Part shown: one piece after another, positions 31,165-45,300 of the stretch
How positions within the stretch are numbered: position 1 is the first letter of the stretch
Layout: every line of letters begins with the position of its first letter
Source of the DNA: Sporothrix humicola
Taxonomy: Eukaryota; Ascomycota; Sordariomycetes; Ophiostomatales; Ophiostomataceae
Direction of reading: 5' to 3'
DNA length: 64,000 nucleotides
Assembly (NCBI GenBank): GCA_021396245.1
Contig: WNYE01000032.1
Coordinates: 248,001-312,000 of the forward strand
Position numbers and translations under genes: made by a program
The notes under the pieces: model-generated
What the model saw: only the letters and a program-made list of their open reading frames with translations
Told to the model about the DNA's origin: nothing
Databases searched by the model: none

Positions 31165-32540
31165 TGTGTTGGATGTTGAGCAACGTGATGCTATAAAGAT
31201 AAAGGAGATAATGAAGGAAAGTTATATCGGGACCAAGGAGGACTCAACAACGAGTACATAGGATGAAGCAAGAAGAGGGGTAGGTGAGATGCAGAGGGGC
31301 TAGAGAGGGTGGGAGAAGGTCGTATCTTGAAGTAAAAAAGAGGAGAAACGGAGAAAGGAGGAGATGTAGAGATAGAGGCGAAATCCACGAAAATGAGATC
31401 AAGAAATGTGGAAGCGAATTCCACACGATTGAGATGCAGATTTCAATGTGGAATCGGCTTGCTGAGAAAGCTTCAAAGAGAGGTCTTTCAAAACTCGTCT
31501 GGCGGTTCGGCCTTCAACAGACGCAGATGTCGGGGAGTGGGAGGACTGGGGGTATTAATATGGCAACGAAGGCGGCCCATAGCAGGGAGGATCGTCTCCC
31601 CAAGATGCGAGATGCAAGAAGCACGGGCGAGCAAAAGACAAAATCCGGGAGGGCCAAGCCGAGCGGCGGGGGTTGGTGGGTGTCAAGAACGGGAAGGACG
31701 ACGAGGCGAGAGGCGCGAGAATGACGAGAACGACGAGGCCGACGAGTAGGAGTAGACGAGCACGAGCAGTTGAAAAAAGGAGAACGCAGCCACGGGAGGG
31801 ATGCGTGACGAGAACAAGAGACCAGGAAGGCCACGAAGAGATGGCCAGAAGACTCCGAGAAAGATAGAGAGAGCCAAGGATAAGAGCGTATGAGACGACG
31901 ACGAGGTCCAAGAGCGTGTCAAGGGTTGCCAGCTATGACCAGCGACGTGATGAGAATAAACAAAAATAAACGATGAGGCCCAAAACAGAACTTCGATATT
32001 GCAAGGTGGGAAGGTTGGAAAAGGGGGCAGCTGAGCACTCTCGAGACGATAGAGGTAGGTACGTAGTATGGATGCGGCGTGGATGAGGAAAGAACGAGAG
32101 GTCCTGTTTTAATAAAAAAGACAAAAGACGTGAGAGGAGGAAAGAGACGAGAAAGAAAAGAGACTAAGAGGCAGGAGCAGCAGAGCACCAGCAAGCCCAC
32201 CCGATTTGGTGCTGCGAGGTTTGGGGAGTATGCGCAAGGTCTAGCAGATGATCTCTGGGTCGTTGTGCTTGCCCTCTAGAAGCACATCGCCTTTGCATAC
32301 TACAACACATCCACAGAGGGTACAAGGGGGTACAAAGTCAAAGGCACGGGGAAGGGGGGAGGGGTGTGCGCAGGGCCCACAGGGGGGGGGGGGGGGGGGG
32401 TGAGGACAAGAGGTGAGTTTAGTTTTTGGGGATGGGGGCTAAAAGATACGTGCATGTTGCTGCTTTGTTCAGAGGGGAGGGGAAGCAGGAGAAGGAGAAG
32501 GAGAAGGGATAGAACGAGAGACTAGGAGGTGGAGAGAACT
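31165..32540. other. Purine-rich (minus-strand pyrimidine) leader region of the transcription factor gene
   Basis: The plus strand is dominated by G and A, so the minus strand, which is the sense strand of the regulator gene, is C/T-rich for about 1.3 kb. This pattern is typical of fungal promoters and long leaders. A 22-codon minus-strand open frame (31191-31259) ends 26 nt before the main ATG and could act as an upstream ORF. A 19-base G run ends the block near 32400. No protein gene was seen. Confidence 0.45.
32382..32400 (+). repeat. Poly-G run, 19 bases
   Basis: Nineteen consecutive G bases follow GGGCCCACA. Such runs can form quadruplex DNA and are error-prone in sequencing, so the exact length is uncertain. 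Confidence 0.8.
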
Positions 32541-35500
32541 GCATGGAGGGAGATGAAGGGGAGGAGCAAGGCGCGCGGTTGCCGTGTAAGTGGACGAGAC
32601 GGGTCTCTTTCAGGAAGGCACGAAGGGAAAGGCGGTGGACAGTGGACGATAGGTAAGAAGGAAATGCCTGGCTGCCACTGCCTCCTATTCATTGTTAACG
32701 TTTGTGCGCCCGGAAGCTGTACCTTTCCCAAATACATCTATGTACAAAAAATGTGCATTGTGAAAGGAGCAGGCTGCACGCAAAGTGCAGAATTTTTACG
32801 AGGGCCGAGGCGAGAGTAAATTTGCCCGCCGCCCTGGACGGCGGGCTTTGTAGGAGGAAAGCCACAAACGGCGTGTGTTTTAGCACAGGAACAAAGATGA
32901 AAGAGCGATACCAATTGGCAGGGGCGCTCCTGCCCCCAACGAACACTGATCAGCGGTGGAGGGGAAGGGGCGACGAGGGGCAAGGTGCGGTGGCAGCAAC
33001 CAGGCCTGGGACCGACGTTGCTTTGTGGTAATACTTACTATGTAGCAGGCGTTGGTATGGCAGGAGACACGGCCGAGGGACAGGTCAATGGAAAGAGCGC
33101 CAACAAGGGCCATGGTTGACGAAATTTTAGCGTCCTCGGTGCTTTTCTAAAGGGGCAAGCATGGCTGAGATTTCGCTCTCTGACAACCACAACAGATGTC
33201 GCAGCTTCCCGTCAAGATCTTTTATTTTGAGCTTCGTTTGCGCCTTCCTAGCTTTGCGCGCCACGGGCCTGATCTCAGTCCTCATCTCCTCGTATACAAT
33301 ATCTACAGCTGATCTGTGCGCCCGGCTCGGTTTCGTAATGCAAGAAGCACATGCTAAACTTGTTCCTCTCATGGTCAGCCATTTCGGAGTCAACCCTACC
33401 TGAACGAAACATGTTGTAGAAACACAGATACATGTGCACAAAACTGCAAAATAAAACGCGATGTATCGATCTCAACGCGTACACATTACACCGAAGATGT
33501 TTCCAGAAGCTCTTGCCTCGCAGTGCAGCCGTACGGGGATGCCGTCATGGCAGGAAGTCATGGCAGGAACGCCTCAGACAATACTGGGAACACAAACCAA
33601 CCCGGTCGCTCTTTCCCCTCGTGGTGTTTTCCAGTGTATCGTGCCTTCCTTAATTATTTACAGAGTTGGGACAAAACAAAAGTTGAACACGGAAAGAGCA
33701 ACCCCGGACACTGTCCCTGGTCAATGGCGCCTTCCTCCAAAATAGACGGCCCTTTTACCTTGAGGTCTGTTCGTCTGGCAACAGGGGGAAAGGTATGTCG
33801 AGCAAGGGAAAGGACATCCCAGGCGCGATTCCCCGTAGGATTCTTGCACAACACGATGCCTTGCCCCTCTCCATCTTTCATTTTCAACCCCCCTCTCTTT
33901 GCATCTGAAGTTGTGCTGCAATTCCAGCAACGTCTCGACCGACAATGGCTTCTTGCATCACGCATCTCATCTTTTGTCACACAACACCGAGCGTGCGCGT
34001 GGGACAAAATACGCAGGGTTCGTGCAACACGGCCATTCTCTTTAAACAACGACGCCCAAAGTCACAACAAGTCACCAGAGATACATCAGCTTGCACACAC
34101 AAGCAAGGCTGCAAGAATGAACGGCGTGGCTTGCAATTTATTGACCCAAAGTCACCTGCTTCGCATCCTCAGCAGGCCAGCGCAGGGCACAGATGCAGAC
34201 AAACAGCAATCACTAAAGCTGCACGCCACAAATTGAACAGAAAATCAACCACTCCACGGCAGTGACGGCAAACCCGGTGGGCACATCAGTGTGGTGCCCA
34301 CATCGAGAAGATTGGCTAGCAGCGTCCTGGACTGGGTGGGTGGGCATCAAAAACGAAGGCAAAAAAGACGACAGGCGACGGACACGAGACTAACACAAGA
34401 CAAAAAATATGAATGAAAGAAACAAACACGCTACGACTCAAGGTCCTATTCTTAGGCAGCGGCGCCGCACCAACCAAAAACAAGCCAATTTATTTCCCAT
34501 CCAGTGGGAATCGTGAACGGGGTAACATGATGTCAGAGGATGTGGCAGCAAACACCAAAGAGCGGGCTGAAACGATGTCAAAATGAAATTCCAGTGGCCG
34601 CGCAAGAACACGAAAGGAAAAGAAATGGAAAGAGAGGTGGGAGCACAACATCACCAGTGCGACCAGCAGGGGGCCGGACGAAGGCGGTGCAGGGCCGAAT
34701 GCGAGCACTGAGAGGATGAAGGAATGCTGCAGAAAGACGAATGCGATGGATGACGCTGTACCGCATTGTTGCAGAATATGGGCGTGGGGGCACTTCAGGT
34801 AAGTAGGCGGCCTTGGTTTGCGACTTCATTTCTATGGTTTTGTCGTTTTGTTATCATCTCAGCTTTGCTTTTGCTTCGCATCCGTTCCCGCTGACGGATT
34901 GCCTGCGCCCGCAGCAACGTTAATCTGACCTCTTGCCCTGGTCAATCCAGCGCGTCTGTGCAGGCTGTCAACTTGCTGGGATATTAACCGACAAATAATA
35001 GCTGGGATGTTTGACACTGGTCGCCTCTCACCACAGGTGCTGTCGCCACTTGAGCACGCGAGCAAATACTACAGCCGGTTAGACCACTCCAAGCGGCAGG
35101 CATATGAATGAATCTTCAATGAGAGGGCAAGAAGTAGCAAGTTCGTTGCCAAAAGCAAGCACATGAAAATGATGTCGAAACGAGAAGGCCAAAAAAGAAA
35201 CAAGAGCTTGTCAACGATCAATGTGTACCTTGCTCGTTAAACAACTCCGGCCTGTCCACTACAGTCATAGATGGGCTGCACACCACGCGCCTTCCTTGCC
35301 CTGATGCCATGACAGCACCTGATATTTCTGTTCGGTCCGTATCGACAGTTTCTGCAGATTCTCAAGCCACGTCACAAAACATGCCTCGAAAGGTACAGTC
35401 GGGCAGTTTGTTGTTCTGATGCCACATTCAACAGAATGCGGCTAGGACGTTGCTCTTGTCTCATTCTCATTGGCTTTCCGCAGATCGACCATTGGCTTCG

Positions 35501-38500
35501 TTGATTTCATCGATTCCAGATGAGTCCCAACCACAACAGGGCGCTATTCCTTTGAGCCGCCCTTCTTTTTGTTTTCCACGCAGGCTTCTATGGGGCTCCC
35601 GCCCTGTGTTCGACGAATGCCAGCCTGCGAAAAACGCCACTACTGTACAAGGAAGCTTTTGCCAGCCGTTCTAGCAAGCTGGGCTGTCGGCACCAAGGTA
35701 ATTCAAGCCACAGGCACAGGACGCTATCACCTTCTTGGACTTGGCATATTCTTGATTTTCGGCTAACTCCGAGTGCGAAGAAGCATCAGAAGCAGCATCT
35801 CAAATATACACAAGTGCATTGCCAACCGACTCTGTCACGATGGTTTGCGAGAGAAGTCGAAACGCCATGTTTGCAAAAAGAGTGTTACTCAGTGTGATGG
35901 AAACCGCCGAAAAGAAGCCCAAGAAAAAAAAAACCGCAATCCACTAGCTCAATAACACTAGGGCTAGCAAACACACGATGGAATTGGTTGACGCATGGAT
36001 CATTCTGAACTCAGTTCAAATATATACGCATTATCTTACGGACTTGGATGCGGTGAACGACCACGATACTTGTCCCTCCTCTGTGGAGACAATCCCAGAA
36101 TAACGGATAAGGGTGGCCAACTCACGGGTGCGCCAGCAAGAATGGATAGGCCGGGCATCCATCAAACGCACAGCGCTCGCCGGGATTCGAGGGAAATTGT
36201 GAGAAATCCTCGTCCCTTGACAAAAGTGTCCCAAAGAGCACCCCGTTGTCGGAAGGCCATGAAGCCCGCGGGCCGACAATTACATGGAGGGCGACGTGGC
36301 TCTTTAGCTACTTGAATTTGAGAAATCTCAGGTGAAGTCGTCTCACAGGGCGGGTGGTGGCAGAACCTTATCAGGAAGAGCCCGCCTTGCCGCCCGAGGA
36401 TGCCAAGACCGTCGACCCCGCCAAACAAAAGCGGAAGCTCTTGTGTAAGTGATGATTCTTCAACACTTCTAAGCACGGCTAAGCGACGTCAACCTCTGGT
36501 TTTTCGGTTGCTCAGACTTTATGCTGTGATTTTTTTTGTTGGTTTGGGCGCTCCCGGCCTGTCTTCCAGCCTCGCAACGCAGCGTCGCAGTTACATTTCG
36601 GGTAAATAGCATAGACTGTGAGTGGTCGACTAACACACAGCCAGACACCAAAACTCCAGTGCCAAAATTGCGCCAGAAACCCGAGAACAGCAGAGAGCAA
36701 TGTTCTCTTGCATGCCCGTCAGATTACAGCGCCTTGGCTGGCCACTACTGAGTCCTACGACGGATTGCACTCCTTTGGCTAGCCTTCAAAGGCCGGGAAT
36801 GCCTGGTCTGGCCGGGCCACTCACAATACGAGACCCTACCGAGTAAGAGCAGGTCCATTGTCTATTTGCTGATATAAGGGTTTACGCTAACTATGGACCG
36901 GACAGTGTCAAGAGTGCCTCCTTGCACCAAAAACTTACCGCTCTGCGAGATACACGAACGGGAAAAGGTAGCTCTCACACAGGCCACTTAATCCCTGAAG
37001 AAAAACCAGAATCTCACCGAAGCACCGAAATTTCGTGCTATCTTGCCCCAGATGCCCATGGTTTCAATAAATGTATTGGATATCAACTGGGTTTAGAACA
37101 AAAGATCCAGACGACGCATCTTCTCATCAACAGGTGTTCTCTTCAAATTATGCCCAAATCCATTCACCGGCGGATGGCGACAGCGCCTGGCCATAGCGTT
37201 TTCACATGGGCAGTCATCGAGCACGCTGTGCAGCCGAGTTGAGTGCTTGTCTATCGACTATTTGACATGTTGTCCTCGGCTGAGTCTTTTACGTGATGCT
37301 TCACTTCGCTTTCCGCCCAAGGCCAGCGCCTCCTGTCCGGGCACGGGGCAAAGGGGGCCTGGTAAGTGCTCAGCGAAGAAAAGAAAGGGGGAAAAGGCAC
37401 AAAATTTGCTGAGTGCACTGGGTTCAAGCAAAGCCCAGGAGATCTACCAAAAATCCCTCTGAAAAAGAGGACATAAAGGAACAAAAGAAAGGGGGGTGCA
37501 AAAGCAAAACACAACGGCTGGATGCTACCCACACGCAATCAGCCAAACCGCCTTAGCTTCACGCATCAAGAGCCGGGACTACACCCAACTTAGAAGGCAG
37601 AAAAGAAAGCGCAGAGAAGACGGAAGGGCTAGCAGGCGCGAACCAACGAAGCGATGCCATATCAGGCCCATCTGGCCCACCCTTGTCCCTCACGCCATGG
37701 TGATTTGACCTGGGGCACACTCGATGGAAAAGAAGAGGTTCCACAATCGATCCTGGTTGGCCTGGTCTTTGCACAATTGCACTCTGGTCCAAAATTCCAG
37801 CAACCCCTCTCTCCTCCAACGAGGCCCTGGAAAACAAGCACGACAAGCAACCCATGAAAGAAGCACAGGGCAGGCTTCGTGAGCTTCACCGACGCCGTTT
37901 TGGGAACCCGCTCCTGTCGATAACGATAGGGGCCAGCGCACTGTGTCTGCTGCGGCCTGAAACATGCTTGAGAATAGGTGCTGTTTTGATGAATATCAGA
38001 ACAATTTCGAGAATCATATCGAACGATAAAGACAGCAACAGACAACGCCAAAATTCCCAGAGAATGGGTCTGGGCCTGTCTAGTGCAATCCTGGCACTGC
38101 GACGACGGACAACGGAGAACATGGACGCCGTCAACAATGTTCTTGAAATTGACAAAAAAAATCAACAGAACCCCAGAATGGGCCCGCAGAGTTCTGCTCA
38201 AAAAGCCACAACGGAACAAAAGGGCTCTGTGATGCCGCTGGCTGTCGTATGCAGTGCTCGAATCCAGACGGAGTACGTATTCCATGTCGTACCCTGTCTG
38301 GATGCTCTCTTTACTCAGGATGTGCTGGACGCAATGCGACACATTTTCAAAGAACAAGCTCGGGCTGCAGCAGGCGAGAGAAACTGCAAAAGGGACACTA
38401 CTGCATGTGCATCCCACTAATGCAGCTCCCATTTACACGCCCGCAGACCACTTGCAGGTCGAAGAAGAAAGGGCTACCCATCCAGACACCTCAAGACTCC

Positions 38501-41500
38501 TCAAGACACTCCTCCGGTCCGTCCAAAATGCCCCAAAAAGCCAAATATGGGTCGACCGCCCGTTCTGCGACATCCCATTGGCAAATTGGCAGGCCCGCCG
38601 CATGCTCGATTGCAACAAAAATCGGGCTGGGTCTCGCACCTCTGCACCACCGCAACCCACAAAGCCTCCACAGCATCTTTACCTCCTTCTCGAAATCTCC
38701 TAGCTCGGATTCCCCATGCCCCATTTGAAAAGCGCGCCAACGAACGGGGAGATAACCTCTTTGCACCGCATCGTCAAGAACGACGCCTTTAGTGCTCTTT
38801 TCGTTCCTGGTGTTGGTTGGTGTCCTCGTTGTTCTTTTCGTTCTTTTCTGCTTCCATTTCGCTTCCATCCTCTCCTGTGCTAACGCAAGCCACCTCAAGG
38901 AGGGAAGATGTGACGCCATTCTGCCCCCAAAAAGCCAAGGTGGGCGGTGCCTGGTGGTGTCCTCGGTGGTGTACCTGCTATTGGCTCAGGTGCTTTTGCT
39001 GCCTGTTGACTGCCCTTGTGCTGCCATTTATCAACTTCCAGCGCATTTCCTATGCCTTGAACAGCCTTCAACAGCCTTGAAAAGCCGATGGAAGCTATTC
39101 CGCGAATGGTGATGGTTGTCAACAATTGCCGTTGTCGACACCTTATACCGCACGAAACATGGTGAAGCAGTCTCATCGAATATCAACAATGAGTATGTTG
39201 TATCACTAGCGAGCTATGCCCATCAGCCCTGTTCCGAAATTGTTTACACGTATATCGCGCAGACCGTGCCCCGGATATCTTGAGACGGGCAACGGCAGCA
39301 AGCGAAACGGCGATAACAACCCACCTTCTCTAATAAGAAGGAAATGCAGTGGTATCGAACATCGAGATATAAAAAGAACAAGCTCAAATTGCAGCCGTTT
39401 CGGGGACATAGAAAAACAACACGGACAATACGACGACAATATCTTGCGATGCCGAGCAATTACAAGCGCAATCCCCAGCAAAGGGACTCGCCCGCAACCC
39501 TATGCAAATAAATTGCCCTCCACCAGTGTTTCTAAAAATTGTCCCGTTCGCAACCTGATGCTCTCGTCTCTACTCTGGAAGATTACGACTCTCGAGTGCA
39601 GGTGTAATACCGCGCTCTGGGAATGTGATCTTCCCTTTCCCTGCATCTTGCCCTGACCATCACTCTTTGTCACCGGTTCATCTTTACGGAGAACGGGTAA
39701 CTTATATTGTCGCCAGATGATATTTCTATTCCTGTCTTTAAGGTTTGGCGGGTTTGCAGCTCTCATCCCGTGTCTCTCTATTTTTGTGGCGATCTTTGAT
39801 AGGAGAGATCCCGTCTTGCACCAACTCAATGCTGTTTGAGAGACACAGATGAGGAAAGAAGGAGACAAACGGCATATCAGTGGGTTCAGTGGGGGAAGGG
39901 GTGCATACATCAACAACAGTGAGGGGAAGTCAAAAGGAACAGGTGAGGTTCGAAGCACCACCCGTGACCTCCCCCAAGACGGACAATATACACAGCAAAC
40001 CCCCGTCACGGTCACCGCCTTTGTGTATGTATCCACCGATCACGACTGAACATATCCCTTTGCCCCCGGGGCTTGCAAGTGGATGGCATCAAATAAACAA
40101 GTATGAGATGCAAGTGGGAAACATGGAAAAGAAGGGCATCGTGTTCCCCGCTGTCTTTCACTCCACATCATTTTGTTAGCTACTGTTGTCTCTTTTAGCT
40201 TCTGGCTTGTGGTTTGTTTGTCTGCGGTTCATTGCGTTATCTATCCGTCAAAAGTGCTGTCGGATCGCCCGACACATTTATCGGTTCACTGGTTTTATTC
40301 CCGGGTGCAAGTGCTGCTCGATCTGAGAACTCAAATTTATCGGTCGAACCAGTTGAACCAGTTGAACCAAACAGGTCGACAGGTCCGGCCAAGCCCTGCA
40401 GACCAGCCAGTCCGATGTCGTCTCTGCAACTCACCGGTTGGCTGTTCATTTCACAATTCACCAAACGTTTGCTTTCTACAGCCTTGAACAAGGGTCAGAT
40501 TGGCCCCATTGCCGATCATGTCTCGCTGGTGCCCGTGTCCTCCCCCCTCTACAACATACTGTGTACTAAAGTATTCCAGCCTCCAGGCGCTGGGGCGCTA
40601 AAAGCAGAACGAGATCAGGTCGTCCGGTAAAAAAGGCCCAAAAAGAAAGGCAGAGTACCACCAAGTACTTTTTACCGAACGGACGTGCGTTCTCAGGCCA
40701 TATTTGCCGGTACCATTGTCTCTCATTTTTTGTCTTTTATTGTTCATTGTTGTATTTTTCTTCTTGTTTCTTTTGTGTGTTCCTCCCGCACAGCACCCGA
40801 TCTTCACCGAATCGAGGCCTACAACCTGGCCTGTGCTTTTTTTGTTCCGATCAAATGGTATGTTCCCATCTGTTTTGTTTTCCTCTTCCCCAAGAGTCTG
40901 GACGCCTTGTTCGTCTCTCCTTCGTCTGAGCTTTGTTGTCGTGGGGGCGCGTTGCACAAAATACCCAAAATAACTTGCAAGGAAACGTCGTATATGAACA
41001 GTCTTCACAAGCCAGAGAAAGACGCATTACCCCAATTGAGGGGGCCTCGGCACTAAAACGCGCCCTGAAACAACCCCAGCACGCTGACAGGAAACAAAAC
41101 GAAGACAGTGTAAAAATGAAGCTCTCAGCACTGACCACAGCCGCAGACTCTACACAGACCGGGAGCAAGCCGATGAATAATATCCAGATGCAACACGATA
41201 GCTTCACCTTATTTGCAAGCTACGATAAGTTTCACGATATGAACTTGCATAGAAGACTTCATAAGAGAGCTCATGAGAAGCAGAGGTACATCGTCTGCCA
41301 AAGTACTTTGCTGATACTAGTACTTCAGGCATCTCGATGGGACTTAACAAAGCAACAGTCAAGAGGTAGCGGGTTGTTCACGCATTAGCTTGCAGCCCGC
41401 GTCTCTGCACTTTGACGAAAAAGAAAGGTGAGAAGAACACCCCTGTCATTGACGTGGGGAACTGACAGGGTTCCCTGTTGTTTTCCTTTGCGGTCAGTAT

Positions 41501-42098
41501 TTTCCACTGTTTTGTTCGATTCTTTTGCTTTTTCTTTTATTTCTTTCTTTCTTTTCAAATCCTTTTACTGTCTGTTATTCCGATTGCCTTTTTTTAAAGC
41601 CTTTCGTCATAATTAACACTTTAGTCTCACTTTTATTTTCTGGCTTCGCAAGCAAAAGATACGCGTAGAGCAAAAGAAACCCGTCGTCCAGTCTTATCAG
41701 CTGCGGCGTTCTTGAGTCCGCAAGCCTGTTCCTGTTTCTGCATGTTCTGCACGGATAGGGTTGGCTTCGGCTCCGGATGCCCAAAACCACCTAGCCTTGT
41801 GACCAGAACAGTTAAGAACAGGTTCCAGAAACCAGGAACTGAACAAGATTCAAAGCACACAAAAAGAAAACAAGGGCAAACAGGAACAAGCAGAACGCGA
41901 AATGCCACCACAGGAGGCAAGGCCAGCGCTGGAAGAAAAGAGGAAAAAGAAAAGAAAACGAAAAACAGGCAGAAAGCACGGCACCCGGAAAAGCGCTAAA
42001 AAGCACCAAAGAAAATCAAGATGCTGCAGAAACACTTGCATAGCGGAGACCCGACAAAAAAGACCGGCGAGCGCCGCTAGCAAAAAACGAGAGGAAGC

Positions 42099-42099
<1 letters not shown>
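32541..42099. other. Gene-free region, left part
   Basis: About 9.6 kb with no frame I can assign to a protein family. The longest frames (33523-34236 plus, 37662-38432 minus, 37854-38420 plus, 41850-42431 minus) overlap frames on the other strand, several lack an ATG at the start, and none shows a domain or the C/G-ending codon bias of the real genes nearby. C/T-rich plus-strand stretches occur near 38790-38880 and 40690-40920. A short tandem repeat of CCAGTTGAA units lies near 40348-40368. No tRNA, rRNA or transposon signature was found. Confidence 0.45.
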
Positions 42100-42132
<33 letters not shown>

Positions 42133-42314
42133 CCAAAACAAACAAAAAAAACAAAAAAAAAAAAAAAAACCAAAAAAAAAAAAAAAAAAATAATAAAAAA
42201 CCCAAAAAAAAAAAAAAAAATAAAAAAAAAATCANNNNNNNNNNCCCGGCAACCTGGAATGGGGGCCCCCCCCCCCCCCGCCCCCAAACCCACCCCCCCC
42301 CAAAAAAAACCCAA

Positions 42315-42352
<38 letters not shown>
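42100..42352. other. Assembly gap in homopolymer-rich low-complexity sequence
   Basis: Ten N bases at 42235-42244 mark a scaffold gap. The left flank is almost pure A with scattered C and T, starting with a run of 32 A at 42100-42131. The right flank has long C runs and then about 38 A. The motif AAAAAGCCAAAA occurs on both sides. The composition looks like failed consensus at contig ends, so base-level detail here should not be trusted. Confidence 0.85.
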
Positions 42353-45300
42353 CCAAAAGGAAGCCAGCAACCAGCAAAAGGGGGGTGGGACGAGCGAAGT
42401 GGATACAGTTGAAGGGGAAGCGGCATCCCACTTTTTCGGTTTTCTGTTCGACGATGCGGTAAGTATCTCATGTCCCTTTAGCTTTTGGTGTGTCTTGCGT
42501 CGTCGTCTTGCGTCTCCTGCTTGCGTCTTCTTTTGATGGGGTTTTACTTCGACGTAATTACCCAGAGGAATAATGGCTCGTTGTCTTGCAGTTGATTTTC
42601 CCATTCCCTCCCAACACTATGCTCCATTTAACCTGTCAACAAACAGACGCCAGCGAGGTCCGCGAGATTCTGACGCCAAATGGAACAGAAAAAAAGTGGG
42701 AGCACTAGAACGGGATTTGGCTCTTTTTGCCTCCTTTTGTACATGTTCTCCTACTGGCGCTATCTCATGCAGCACAAGTGCTCCCAAATCGGTATCTGTA
42801 CATGGGACACCACTAACAAATCGAAAGCAGAAGCCAACGCAGAACGCAAACCGCCAAAAGAAGAAAAAACCCGTCACCGCCGCCGCCGTCGCCGCCACTG
42901 GAGCAAGGAACAAGAAACAGCAGACTACTGGCACAGTTCTCGATTCGACAGTGGCTCGAGTGGCTTGCTCCTGGTTTATTTTCTCACACCCTCCCTCCGC
43001 TAGAGCGCTAGAAGGCCCGAAGAAGCCTGCATGGAAGCTTTCCCCCCTCATTCCTTCGAGACGGTCGTTCCTTGGCTTGCACATCGTTTCTTTGTGCCTT
43101 TTTCGTGCCGTGTCCCCCTTTCTCACAGTGAGCGAGCCAGTCCAACCAGCCAGTTTTTTTTGGCCAATCTCCAGCCTTCCGTCCAATCTTGTCATTTCGC
43201 ACGTAACTCCGCGCGGATTGCTAAAACTCACCCGCAGCTTACACCGGGAATATCACGAGAATATCATCTTTTAGTGTGCACTCTCGACACTCTTCTGGGC
43301 TTGGTGCCGATTGTTATTTTGCATTTTCTGGGATTGTGGCAGAGAACCCAAAGAGCCCTTGAAGTTCTGATCCCGGCCGCGCGCTTCTGGTCCCGACGGC
43401 CTGGCCGTGCCTCCTGTCCTCTGCGATTTAGACTTTTTCTGGCGTCTCACCTCTCCTTGCCTATTTTGTGCCATTTTTTGTTGTTCTGATTCCTTTGACA
43501 GGGCGATCCGATGGATTCAACGCACCTCAAGTGGGAAAGCAATCTAACACTCTCCGACAAAGTGTTCAAGGATTCTTCGATTTCTCGGCGCGGCGGCGCA
43601 AAGTCAGCAACCAGCACAAAGCCCGCCGGGAGACCGAAAAAAAAGTACAGTGGCCTGACATAAAAAGCAAAAAGACAGCACGAAAAAAGGCTCATCTCAT
43701 ACTCATATTCAAAAGTCAAAAAGTATGATCACAAACAGAAAAACAAATGACAAAATCAACAAACTCAACTGCCGAACGGTCCCGACGGATACGACGATTG
43801 TTAACTTGCTCGCAAAGTGGAATATTATGCCACAATTGAGGAGATATGATGAAAGGAAGGCCCAGATAAAAAAAGAGAAGAAAAAAAAGAAACGAAAGGC
43901 CAGACCGGGTCGGACGATGACAGGGCCCGTTTTACGTCTATCAAAAACTGTCCAGCACATCAAAATCCGAAATGGTCCACGTTAAAGGCCTGCGTTAAAG
44001 GTCCCCCATTAAAGGTCGCCCTTTTGTCTCCTCTTCGACCATTTCGGCCTCCACTCTTTAAAGAACAGTAAGTGGTGCCCACGGATTACACGGGAGTATG
44101 AATGCGACCGGATGTGATGCGAGCCTTCGGGCCAGAGACAAGGAGAGAACAACCTTTGACACGGCTCTTGACTTGGAGCATTCTTCATCTCGATGAAGAC
44201 AACGATTCAAGTCGAAAAGGAGGGGTGACCAAGGAAAAGAGAAGCATCGTTGTGGCATTGTGCTGATTGTGTGTGGTGGGCATGTGTGATCTTGCTCGCT
44301 GTTTGCTTTTTTTGCCTGTCTGCTTGCTGCTTGTTTTCTCGTTCTCATGCTCCTGCTCGTTCTTCCATTGAATGGGAGGGTGGGGCGACCTTTCACTCTT
44401 TTTCTTTGCGCGAATCATCTCATTGGCTGGATTTGAATTTTGATTTTGACAAGGGATCCAGAGGGGCAAGGGGAGGGGGTGTATCGAAGGAAGAGCCACA
44501 AAGTGAACCAAAAAAGCGAACAGACTGACTTTAGGTGATGATGGACAGGGCCGACCATCCTATCCAGCCAGTCAGCGGTCCAGAATGCCAGACGAGAGTT
44601 CTCACGGCACGAAACAACAAAATCATGGAGCAACACAACACGGCCATCGAGACCAACGAAGCCAACAAAACCGGGTTAACAGATACAGGCGAATATCACT
44701 TTGACAGTTGGTATAATCTTTTGCCCCGAACAAGCCTTTTATTCTCACTCCACCTGCCCACCCCCAGCTTTATTTCTATTTATTAAATAGAAAAATTGAT
44801 GGGCGCAAGTCGAAGTACATATACGTCGTACACGATGGTGTCAGAGCCTCGAGCACGACAGGTTAACCACATCCAAACGACGGGGAAACACAACATATCC
44901 GAGGAAGCGGAAACGTTCGAGGCAGCAAAATGAAGCCCATGCGAGATGCTTTTTCAAAACGATGATCAGCTTGTCTGCTACTTTTTGCAACGACCAGCGC
45001 CACCTCTCTTTGTCCAACACGCCACACAATGTGGAAACATGTTTGTGTCTTCCGACGACGTATCTTTAAGGTTTCGTGGGCGGATAGACGGATGGGCACA
45101 GACTCAAGCACATCGATTCGGACAGGCCTGGCCACCCAGGTTATGACCCAGCTCGCCCAGGTTGAGTTGACGCAAGATATGCGCGAGTGCGTGAGTGGGG
45201 GTCCGTGATCCCCTGTCTCTTTGTCTTTTTACCCAGTGCCCTTTATTCTGTCAAAGTGAGTTGACCGTCACTATGAATGCATCTTGACTCCTTTTACTGT

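Noticed and set aside
33523..34236. 237-codon plus-strand frame
   Set aside because: It begins at GTG; the first ATG is at 33547. No domain, and a minus-strand frame covers much of it.
37662..38432. 256-codon minus-strand frame in the gene-free region
   Set aside because: It overlaps a 188-codon frame on the other strand, has no domain or codon bias, and its Cys-rich composition looks random.
41850..42462. Open frames running through the N gap
   Set aside because: They are products of A and C homopolymers and unknown bases, not genes.
42573..43274. 233-codon ATG frame right of the assembly gap
   Set aside because: Composition follows local A/C-rich low complexity; a long frame exists on the opposite strand and no family is recognisable.
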